From positions 2,034,804 through 2,098,803 of the forward strand of contig NZ_CP094326.1 in assembly GCF_022760175.1 (NCBI RefSeq): 64,000 bases of DNA. Reading direction: 5' to 3'. Each line of letters opens with the position of its first letter. Within the stretch, counting starts at the first letter, position 1. The position numbers were made by a program, and so were the translations under genes. Shown piece by piece: positions 27,782-35,460 of this stretch. The DNA is from Zhouia spongiae. GTDB taxonomy: Bacteria > Bacteroidota > Bacteroidia > Flavobacteriales > Flavobacteriaceae. The notes under the pieces are model-generated. The model did no database searches, was not told where the DNA came from, and saw only the letters and a list, made by a program, of their open reading frames with translations.

Positions 27782-29431
27782 ATGAAAAAAATATGTTATT
27801 TATCTCTTTTCGTAATTAGCTGTAATCTGCTTAATGCTCAAATAATAGAACGAATGCGTCCAGCCGAATGGAAAGGCCTGGTGTATGGCGGACGTTTTAT
27901 GGATCGATTTCAGCCGATTCCTTTTAAAAGTGAGCTAACTTCAGATACATGGGGGGCAGCGAATGTTCTGCCCAGGGATGTATCGAATGGTATAGAAGAC
28001 AAAGATTACTCTTATTGGGGAGGAAATATATTGAAGGGAGATGACGGGAAGTACCATCTTTATGTATGCCGATGGCGGGAAGATTCACCCAAAGGGCATA
28101 TGGAGTGGTTTCATTCGATCGTAGTTCATGCGGTGGCCGATAACGCTATAGGCCCCTATAAAGTGAATGACATAGTAGGATCGGGGCATAATCCCGAAGC
28201 TTTTCGTTTAAAAGACGGAAGTTATGTAGTTTATGTCATAGACGGTTATTATCATTCAAAATCTTTTAATGGTCCATGGGAGTATGATAATTTTAAGTTC
28301 GATCCACGAGACCGGCCTATCATTGAGGGCTTATCTAATTTATCATTTGCGAGGAGAGAAGACGGTTCTTTTTTAATGGTTTGCAGGGGTGGAGGTATCT
28401 GGTTTAGTAAAGACGGTAAAAGCACCTATAATCAGGTGTCGAATACAAGTGTTTATCCCCCGGTTGATGGGCGGTTTGAAGATCCTGTAGTCTGGAAAAC
28501 CAACATACAATATCATATGATTGTAAATGATTGGTACGGAAGGATAGCTTATTATTTAAGGTCTAAAGACGGTGTTAACTGGAAGGTCGATACTGGAGAA
28601 GCTTATATGCCCGGACTGGCTGTTTATGAAGATGGCACGCAGGTAGATTGGTTTAAATACGAGCGTATAAAGGTTCTGCAAGATGATTTAGGAAGAGCAT
28701 ATCAGGCAAACTTTGCTGTTATCGATACGCTTAAGCATGAAGATAGACCCAGAGATGGTCATAGTTCAAAAAATATCAGTATTCCGTTAACTGTAGGCAG
28801 GCAGATACAGCTGTTGGGAAATAAAAAAATAACAGCGCGAAGCAAGCGTATTCAGTTATTAATAAAGGCAGAAGACGGGTTTAATCCACATATGGATATC
28901 GATTTAAAATCGTTACGGTTTGGAGCTCCGGATGAAGTTAATTTTGGAAGAGGATCGGTGGTGGCAGAGACTAAAAAGCAAGGAGATGATCTGGTGATAA
29001 TATTTAACGGAAAAGGGAATGGTTTCAAAGCAGATAACTTTGTGGGCAAGCTATTAGGGAAGACAACTAAAGGAAATTTGCTTTTCGGTTATACAAGATT
29101 ACCCTGGGTAACCTACAATGCACCCATACTTTCTGCGAGGTATCCGGAAATTATAAAGGGATCAGAGAAAGCCAACATCAGCGTTGAAATTCAAAATTTC
29201 GGACAGGTGGCTTCTTCGGTAACTCCGGTTGATATTTATGTCAAGGAGAAGAATGAATATCTCAAGATTGCAGCTGCTAAAATTCAACCCATGCAACCGT
29301 TTGAAAGAGTTGAGTTAAAGTTGTCATCAAAATATAAATTCATTAAGGGTAATAATTATAATATTAAATTAAGCATCCGTATTGAAGGTAATACTCCTAA
29401 CGATTTGGAGGCCGAGGTTAAAGTCAGGTAA
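27782..29431 (+). CDS. secreted GH43/GH117-like five-bladed beta-propeller with C-terminal beta domain
   Basis: A 549-residue protein with signal peptide (CNLLNAQ). The N-terminal 330 residues look like a five-bladed propeller of the GH32/43/68/117 type: YWGGNILKGDDGKYHLYVC, GSGHNPEAFRLKDGSYVVYV, NLSFARREDGSFLMVCRGGG and GRFEDPVVWKTNIQYHMIV, with Asp/Glu at blade starts. The last 100 residues (RYPEIIKGSEKANISVEIQ) look like a CARDB-type beta sandwich. I cannot assign a CAZy family with certainty; galactose- or anhydrogalactose-directed activity would suit the locus. It follows the GH110 gene by 20 bp. Confidence 0.65.
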   Translation: MKKICYLSLFVISCNLLNAQIIERMRPAEWKGLVYGGRFMDRFQPIPFKSELTSDTWGAANVLPRDVSNGIEDKDYSYWGGNILKGDDGKYHLYVCRWREDSPKGHMEWFHSIVVHAVADNAIGPYKVNDIVGSGHNPEAFRLKDGSYVVYVIDGYYHSKSFNGPWEYDNFKFDPRDRPIIEGLSNLSFARREDGSFLMVCRGGGIWFSKDGKSTYNQVSNTSVYPPVDGRFEDPVVWKTNIQYHMIVNDWYGRIAYYLRSKDGVNWKVDTGEAYMPGLAVYEDGTQVDWFKYERIKVLQDDLGRAYQANFAVIDTLKHEDRPRDGHSSKNISIPLTVGRQIQLLGNKKITARSKRIQLLIKAEDGFNPHMDIDLKSLRFGAPDEVNFGRGSVVAETKKQGDDLVIIFNGKGNGFKADNFVGKLLGKTTKGNLLFGYTRLPWVTYNAPILSARYPEIIKGSEKANISVEIQNFGQVASSVTPVDIYVKEKNEYLKIAAAKIQPMQPFERVELKLSSKYKFIKGNNYNIKLSIRIEGNTPNDLEAEVKVR

Positions 29432-29474
29432 TGCGTTTAAAAAGAAACAGATTCATAAATTTTTTAATAAAAGT

Positions 29475-30482
29475 ATGAAGTACATAGTATGTGAAAAACC
29501 AGGAGATTTTTTACTTAAAGAAAAGTCAGCTCCGATAAGGAAAAAAGGAGAAGCCTTGTTGAAGGTTAATAAAGTAGGTATTTGCGGTACCGATCTTCAT
29601 GCTTATATGGGCAATCAGGCATTTTTTACCTATCCGAGAATTCTTGGACACGAACTGGCAACCCGGGTCATAGAGATTGATGCTAACGGGCAAGGCATAA
29701 AGGCTGGAGATAAAGTGGTGGTAATGCCCTATATAAGCTGTAAAAAATGTATAGCTTGTAAGAATGGAAAAACGAATTGTTGTACCGATATCAGGGTTTT
29801 AGGTGTGCATACCGATGGCGGAATGCAAGAAAAGATTGTGGTTCCCCAGGATCTGTTAATTTCCGCTAATAACCTTACTGATGATCAGATGGCTATTGTA
29901 GAACCATTGGCTATTGGCGCACATGCCCTGAGAAGAGCAGGCGTCAAAACAGGAGAAGTTATAGTTGTTATAGGGTGTGGACCGATAGGAATTGGCATCT
30001 TAAAACAGGCACAGTTACTGGGGGCTAAAACCATAGCCCTCGATGTGGATAAGGGTAGGCTGCAATATGCCAGGGATTTGATCGGGGTAGACCATGTAGT
30101 GAATGTTGCAAATGAGCCGCTACTTCAAATACAAGAAATAACGAATGGCGACCTGGCTTCGGTAGTTTTTGATGCAACAGGAAACAAGAAAGCTTTAGAG
30201 ACGGCTCCTGATTATATGGCGCATGGCGGTCGATACGTTTTGGTAGGCCTGTCTAAAGGTGATATAACATATAACCATCCTGCGATCCATGCCAAAGAAA
30301 TGACCTTAATGTGCAGCCGCAATGCCACTCTTGAAGATTTTAAAAGGGTTATTGAAATACTTCCTGAGTTTCCTACAGATAAATTTATCACGCATTCTGT
30401 ACATTTTTCAGAAATGATCAATCATTTTGATACCTGGACGAATCCGGAATCGGGAGTTATAAAGGCCACGGTAGAATTTTAA
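29475..30482 (+). CDS. lgoD: zinc-dependent L-galactonate 5-dehydrogenase-like oxidoreductase
   Basis: A 335-residue cytoplasmic medium-chain dehydrogenase. The sequence follows E. coli LgoD (YjjN) closely in memory: KVGICGTDLHAYMGNQAFF with catalytic-zinc Cys37, YPRILGHE with His59-Glu60, the structural zinc cluster CKKCIACKNGKTNCC, the phrase GVHTDGGMQE, the Rossmann motif GCGPIGIG, and CSRNATLEDF. LgoD oxidises L-galactonate to D-tagaturonate, and the next gene encodes a tagaturonate reductase, which supports the call. The open frame extends back to 29382 inside the preceding gene; the ATG at 29475 gives the normal N-terminus. Other aldonate or polyol substrates remain possible. Confidence 0.75.
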   Translation: MKYIVCEKPGDFLLKEKSAPIRKKGEALLKVNKVGICGTDLHAYMGNQAFFTYPRILGHELATRVIEIDANGQGIKAGDKVVVMPYISCKKCIACKNGKTNCCTDIRVLGVHTDGGMQEKIVVPQDLLISANNLTDDQMAIVEPLAIGAHALRRAGVKTGEVIVVIGCGPIGIGILKQAQLLGAKTIALDVDKGRLQYARDLIGVDHVVNVANEPLLQIQEITNGDLASVVFDATGNKKALETAPDYMAHGGRYVLVGLSKGDITYNHPAIHAKEMTLMCSRNATLEDFKRVIEILPEFPTDKFITHSVHFSEMINHFDTWTNPESGVIKATVEF

Positions 30483-30511
30483 TCTAAAACTGTTTAATAC
30501 CGGAACATTTA

Positions 30512-31951
30512 ATGAACAATACAACCAAGACCAACAGGCCAGTAAAAGTCATGCAATTCGGAGGAGGTAAATTTCTTAGAGCTTTTGCAGATTGGATGAT
30601 AGAGGAACTCAATCAAAAAGCAGAATTTAACGGCCGTATACTTGTTGTAAAACCAACAGATGGGGGAGATTACAACGATCTTAGAAAACAGGATGGACGA
30701 TTTCATGTTCTTTTAAATGATTGGGACGGAACTAATATAGTAACCAGCGTAAATGAGGTAAACTGTATACAAGAGGTTGTTAATCCGTATAAAGAATGGG
30801 ATTTGTTTTTGAATTACGCCAAAGAAGAATCCTTAAGGTTTGTGATTTCAAACACTACCGAAGCCGGTATAAAGTTTAGTAGGGAAGATGACTTTCAGGA
30901 TGTTCCTCCGATAACATATCCGGCTAAGCTTACAAAGATGTTGTACCATAGATTTCAATATTTTGGCAATGATGCTTCCAAAGGTTTAATAATGCTTCCT
31001 TGTGAATTGATTAATAACAACGGCGAAGCACTGAAAAATTGTGTTTTGGAATATGCAGCGGCTTGGAAACTGGAAGATGAATTTATTCGATGGATTGTAT
31101 CACACAATAAGTTTTACAATACTTTGGTCGATCGGATCGTTTCTGGCTATCCGGATACGATTACCCCCACAATTAAAAATAAAATTACTTTTGATGACAA
31201 GCTCCTGGTTTCGGGAGAGTATTATCATAGTTGGGTTATTCAGGCTGGTCATGAATTAGCCGGTGAGTTCCCTGTTGATAAGGCAGATTTAAATGTTTCT
31301 TTTGTGGAAGATATTGTGCCATATCACGATATGAAAGTAAGGATACTGAATGGCTCTCATACGGCCATGGTTTTTGTCGGAATTTTATTGGATATAGAGT
31401 ATGTTCATGAATTTGTTGAGAGTTCGGAACTAAAATGCTTTCTTGATTCCATGGTAAGAGATGAGGTGTTATCTACGATTAATATTCCATTTGAAGTAAA
31501 GGATAAATTTTATAATGGTACGTTAACCAGATTCAAAAATCCTAGCTTACAGCATAAACTGGCTGATATTGCCCTGAACAGCTCTCATAAATATGTCTCA
31601 AGATTGTGGCCAACAATCCAAAGTTACATAGCCCATAATCAAAAAACACCTGTCAGGTTAGCTTTCATAACTGCATGTATGATATTGTTTTTTAAAGGAG
31701 AATACAAAGAGAGAGTAATAACTTTAAATGATGATAAACAGAGGCTTAACGACTTTTCTGATCTGTGGAGTTTACATTTAAAAGGTATATTGTCGAGATA
31801 CGACCTGGTAAATGAGATTTTATTTAGGGCCGGAATTCCTAAAGAAGATTTGAATAAAGAGCTGATAGATGAAATAGTTTTTTATTTGAATGAAATTGAG
31901 GAAAAGGATGTTTTAAGAGCCTTAGTGCAGATCGTTTCTAAATGTTACTAA
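30512..31951 (+). CDS. uxaB: tagaturonate reductase (altronate oxidoreductase, UxaB-like)
   Basis: A 479-residue protein of the long-chain mannitol dehydrogenase family. Opening motif VMQFGGGKFLRAFADWMIEE (NAD site), then IVVKPTDGG-like and VISNTTEAGI; the active-site region is VRILNGSHTAMVFVG, and the C-terminal helical domain is intact. UxaB reduces D-tagaturonate to D-altronate with NADH. The preceding gene can make tagaturonate from L-galactonate, and kinase and aldolase genes for the next steps lie 1.7 kb downstream. Altronate dehydratase (UxaA) is not in the window. Confidence 0.88.
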   Translation: MNNTTKTNRPVKVMQFGGGKFLRAFADWMIEELNQKAEFNGRILVVKPTDGGDYNDLRKQDGRFHVLLNDWDGTNIVTSVNEVNCIQEVVNPYKEWDLFLNYAKEESLRFVISNTTEAGIKFSREDDFQDVPPITYPAKLTKMLYHRFQYFGNDASKGLIMLPCELINNNGEALKNCVLEYAAAWKLEDEFIRWIVSHNKFYNTLVDRIVSGYPDTITPTIKNKITFDDKLLVSGEYYHSWVIQAGHELAGEFPVDKADLNVSFVEDIVPYHDMKVRILNGSHTAMVFVGILLDIEYVHEFVESSELKCFLDSMVRDEVLSTINIPFEVKDKFYNGTLTRFKNPSLQHKLADIALNSSHKYVSRLWPTIQSYIAHNQKTPVRLAFITACMILFFKGEYKERVITLNDDKQRLNDFSDLWSLHLKGILSRYDLVNEILFRAGIPKEDLNKELIDEIVFYLNEIEEKDVLRALVQIVSKCY

Positions 31952-31987
31952 GATCATTCGTGTGAACATATAAGATAAAGCCACTAT

Positions 31988-33583
31988 ATGAAAACAACGT
32001 ATACTCTAATGATATTCTCGGTAATATTGTTAAAAGCAACTATCGTTTTATCACAAGAGAACCGTCTTGCAATTATTCCTGAGCCAAATTATATGGAATT
32101 AAAAGAAGGTGTATTTGAAGTTAAGCATAATTTAAAAATGAACTCTTCCGTAGAGTTTCAGGAAATTATCGATACTACAGATTATGTTAAAGATGTGCTG
32201 GAGGAAGTTTTTAAAGTTTCAATAACGAGAGAAGCAAAGAGTTCCAGCGATATAATTATTACGCGAGACCATACATTGGCGGAGGAGGCATATGTGATTG
32301 ATATAAGGCCAGACAGGATCCATATAAAAGTCAAAAATACGACAGGCTTCTTTTATGCAACACAAACATTACGTCAAATACTTTTCCAGTCACGGGTGTT
32401 TAAAGGTTCCAAAACTATTCCTATATGTTATATAAAAGATGAACCCCGTTTTTCATACCGTGCATTGATGTTAGATCCTGCTCGTCATTTTCTTCCCTTT
32501 GAGGATATAAAAAAGTTTATAAGAGCAATGTCGTTCTACAAGTTTAATAAGCTTCATTTACACCTGACAGATGATCAGGGCTGGAGGATGGAAATAAAGA
32601 AATATCCTGAGTTAACCTCTGTCGGAGCATGGAGAGATGAAACAGAAGGAGATGGGGTAAAGCATGGAGGGTTCTATAGTCAATCCCAAATGAAGGAATT
32701 AGTAAGGTATGCTAAAGCGTATCATATAGATATTATCCCGGAAATTGACATGCCGGGACACAGCATGTCTGTGTTGGCAGCCTATCCGCAATTAGCTTGC
32801 TTTCTGGATGATTTTAAAGTGAGGACAACTCCGGGAGTAGACAAAAATTTACTGTGTGCCGGGAATGATAAAGTACCTGGGTTTTATGATGATATAATAA
32901 GAGAGGTAACGACTATTTTTCCCTATAATAAGATTCATATTGGGGGAGATGAAGCTCCTACAGATAACTGGGAACAATGTCTTAAATGTCAGCAAAAAAT
33001 TAAACGCGAAGGATTAAAGGATGAGCATGGATTAATGTCTGCTTTTTTTAATAAGATGAATCAAATCCTTAAAAAATATAACAGACAACCTATGTTATGG
33101 TACGAGGAAAATGTAACTTCATATCCGGAGGGGAGTACCGTTTTTTTATGGCGAAAAGGAACTGCAGAGAGAGTCGTTAAAGCAACCGGAGAACAAGGGC
33201 TTAAACTAATCTGTGCACCCGGAGAGTATGCCTATTTAGATTATCCTGAGTCAGCAGCGGAAAAACGATATACTTTCGACTGGATGCAAACTTTACCTCT
33301 TCATCAGGTTTATGATTTCGATCCGGGGTATGGACTGAGTGCTGAGGATCAAAGGCATATTATCGGGATTGAGGGATGTGTTTGGGGAGAAAGGGTTTAT
33401 AATATCAACAGGGCTTTTTATATGACTTACCCGAGAGCTTTAGCATTAGCAGAAGCCGGGTGGACAGCAACGATGAATAAGTCATGGGAAAGATTCTCCT
33501 GTAAACTTCAATCAAATCTTGTTTTTCTTTTAAATGAAGGCATAAATTTTCGGGTTCCGTTTGAGCTATTTAATGAGGACTGA
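31988..33583 (+). CDS. GH20 beta-N-acetylhexosaminidase
   Basis: A 531-residue secreted protein; signal peptide ends near VLSQ. An N-terminal GH20b-like domain (residues 25-150) precedes the catalytic barrel. Motifs: RALMLDPARHFLP, LHLHLTDDQGWRMEIKKYP, IIPEIDMPGHSM and HIGGDEAP with the catalytic pair Asp321-Glu322 of substrate-assisted catalysis. GH20 enzymes release terminal beta-linked GlcNAc or GalNAc. It implies that the target glycan carries beta-hexosamine. It sits inside the catabolic gene block, 36 bp after uxaB. Confidence 0.95.
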   Translation: MKTTYTLMIFSVILLKATIVLSQENRLAIIPEPNYMELKEGVFEVKHNLKMNSSVEFQEIIDTTDYVKDVLEEVFKVSITREAKSSSDIIITRDHTLAEEAYVIDIRPDRIHIKVKNTTGFFYATQTLRQILFQSRVFKGSKTIPICYIKDEPRFSYRALMLDPARHFLPFEDIKKFIRAMSFYKFNKLHLHLTDDQGWRMEIKKYPELTSVGAWRDETEGDGVKHGGFYSQSQMKELVRYAKAYHIDIIPEIDMPGHSMSVLAAYPQLACFLDDFKVRTTPGVDKNLLCAGNDKVPGFYDDIIREVTTIFPYNKIHIGGDEAPTDNWEQCLKCQQKIKREGLKDEHGLMSAFFNKMNQILKKYNRQPMLWYEENVTSYPEGSTVFLWRKGTAERVVKATGEQGLKLICAPGEYAYLDYPESAAEKRYTFDWMQTLPLHQVYDFDPGYGLSAEDQRHIIGIEGCVWGERVYNINRAFYMTYPRALALAEAGWTATMNKSWERFSCKLQSNLVFLLNEGINFRVPFELFNED

Positions 33584-33650
33584 ATATGCGGATAAGTGAA
33601 TATAATTTATACTTGCAGAAATATATTTATAAAGAGATCATATTATAAAC

Positions 33651-34694
33651 ATGGAAATTAAGAAGGTTAAAATAATCACATTCGGAGAAATAATGATGCG
33701 GTTATCGCCCCCTGGTCAGCGGAGGTTTTCTCAGGCCACTGCTTTCGACCTTCATTTTGGAGGCAGTGAGGCCAATGTGGCAGTATCATTGGCTAATTAT
33801 GGGCTGGAGGCATCCTTTGTGACAAAACTTCCTGATAACGAATTGTCGGGAACGATGGTATCCGACCTTAAAAAAAGGGCTGTCAATACAGAAGATATCG
33901 TATATGGCGGCGATCGTATAGGAACCTATTTTTTAGAAACCGGAGCCTCGGGCAGGGGGAGTAAAGTGATCTACGACCGAAAGTATTCATCTTTCGATCA
34001 AATGAATCCGGGAGAAATCGACTGGAGTGATATATTTAAAGATGCTACCTGGTTTCATTGGTCGGGTGTTACTCCGGCCGTTTCCGAGAATGCAGCAAAA
34101 GCATGTTTATTGGCGGTACAGGAGGCCTCTAAGATGGGTTTAAGGATATCGACAGACCTTAATATGCGTCATAAGCTTTGGAATTGGGGGAAGATGCCTC
34201 AGGAAATAATGCCCGAACTGGTATCTTATAGCGATGTCCTGTTTGGCGATATGGCAGCATTTAAAACCATGTTGGGTATAGCCACGGAATATATCGATCT
34301 GGGAGAAGAAGGCATAGATCCCGGTCAGTGCCGGCCAACGGTTTTGAAACTGAGGACTGTATACCCGAAGTTGAATGAAATTATAGTAAGTTTTAGAAAT
34401 TCAGCTAGTAGCAGTACCAACCTATACGCCGGAGTACTGTTTTCAGCCAATGAAGTGTTTAAAAGTCAGGTATATAAGATCACAGATATTGTAGATAGGG
34501 TAGGCACCGGAGATGCTTTTGTAGGAGGAGTAATATATGGGATCAATAAATTCAATGATCTGGAAAAGGCTATTGAGTTCGGGGTGTCTGCAGCTTCCTT
34601 AAAGCACAGTATCCTGGGAGACTTTAACCTGATTACCGCTCAGGAGGTGATCGATGGTATGAGTTTAAAAAAGAGGACGAACATATCGAGATAA
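33651..34694 (+). CDS. kdgK: 2-dehydro-3-deoxygluconate kinase (PfkB family)
   Basis: A 347-residue PfkB-family sugar kinase. Seen: N-terminal GEIMMRLSPPGQRRFSQA, FGGSEANVAVSLANYG, STDLNMRHKLW, and the C-terminal signature DRVGTGDAFVGGVIYG with the catalytic Asp. The RLSPPG and DLNxRxKLW patterns are characteristic of KDG kinases. It would phosphorylate KDG made from altronate. The aldolase gene follows after 5 bp, which fixes the pathway. Confidence 0.88.
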   Translation: MEIKKVKIITFGEIMMRLSPPGQRRFSQATAFDLHFGGSEANVAVSLANYGLEASFVTKLPDNELSGTMVSDLKKRAVNTEDIVYGGDRIGTYFLETGASGRGSKVIYDRKYSSFDQMNPGEIDWSDIFKDATWFHWSGVTPAVSENAAKACLLAVQEASKMGLRISTDLNMRHKLWNWGKMPQEIMPELVSYSDVLFGDMAAFKTMLGIATEYIDLGEEGIDPGQCRPTVLKLRTVYPKLNEIIVSFRNSASSSTNLYAGVLFSANEVFKSQVYKITDIVDRVGTGDAFVGGVIYGINKFNDLEKAIEFGVSAASLKHSILGDFNLITAQEVIDGMSLKKRTNISR

Positions 34695-34699
34695 ATACT

Positions 34700-35353
34700 A
34701 TGAAAGAAAAGATCAATACAATACTGAAATTAAGGGAAACAAAAATAGTCCCCGTATTTTATCATCCTGATGTGTTTGTGTGCAAGGAAGTTATAAAGAC
34801 TTGTTATGAAGCAGGGATCAGGGTGTTTGAATACACCAACAGGGGAGCATATGCACACGAAGACTTTATCATCCTTAGTAAGTATGTAAAGGAAGAATTT
34901 CCGGGGATGGTTCTTGGAGCAGGTTCGGTAGTCGATGCCCCAACGGCAGCCCTGTTTATACAAAATGGAGCCTCTTTTATTGTATCACCTTTATTAAATC
35001 CGGAGATAGGCAGGGTTTGTAACCGGAGAAAAATAGTCTGGATACCGGGCTGTGCCACTTTAACGGAGATAGGTAATGCACATGAATTGGGAGCCGATAT
35101 AATTAAATTATTCCCGGCCGCTCAGCTGGGAGGTCCGGCTTTTGTAAAAGCGGTTAAAGGGCCGTGTCCCTGGACAGAGATCATGGTTACAGGAGGGATC
35201 GAGCCAACGGAAGAAGACCTGAAATCCTGGTTTAGTGCAGGTGTAAGCAGCGTAGGTATCGGTTCGTCTTTATTTAAGAAGGAATGGATCGAACAAGGAG
35301 ATTACGAAAAAATTAAAAATAGTATCCTAAAAATAAAACCCTTTGTGAAATAG
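34700..35353 (+). CDS. eda: 2-dehydro-3-deoxy-phosphogluconate aldolase (KDPG aldolase)
   Basis: A 217-residue class I aldolase. Seen: KIVPVFYHPD, the GIRVFEYTNRG region holding the catalytic Glu, GAGSVVDAPTAALFIQNGASFIVSPLLNPE, and the Schiff-base lysine in ADIIKLFPAAQLGG, then VTGGIEPTEEDL. It splits KDPG into pyruvate and glyceraldehyde-3-phosphate. Tight linkage to kdgK shows that the pathway runs through KDG. Confidence 0.94.
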   Translation: MKEKINTILKLRETKIVPVFYHPDVFVCKEVIKTCYEAGIRVFEYTNRGAYAHEDFIILSKYVKEEFPGMVLGAGSVVDAPTAALFIQNGASFIVSPLLNPEIGRVCNRRKIVWIPGCATLTEIGNAHELGADIIKLFPAAQLGGPAFVKAVKGPCPWTEIMVTGGIEPTEEDLKSWFSAGVSSVGIGSSLFKKEWIEQGDYEKIKNSILKIKPFVK

Positions 35354-35375
35354 AATCCCCTGGATTAAATAAAAT

Positions 35376-35400
35376 AGCCGGATTTCAAGGGACTTTTACT
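35376..35400 (+). repeat. possible fragment of the dispersed repeat
   Basis: agccggatttcaagggactt resembles agcggaatttcaggggactt in copy B (56351-56500). Short, so similarity by chance is possible. Confidence 0.25.
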
Positions 35401-35460
35401 TACTTTAAACAGCGCTTTATTACATTAGCTGAAAAGTTTCAAACAGAAATAAAATATACA

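Noticed and set aside
29382-29474. 31-codon extension of the LgoD-like dehydrogenase
   Set aside because: It overlaps the end of the preceding gene; the ATG at 29475 starts the family's normal N-terminal strand.
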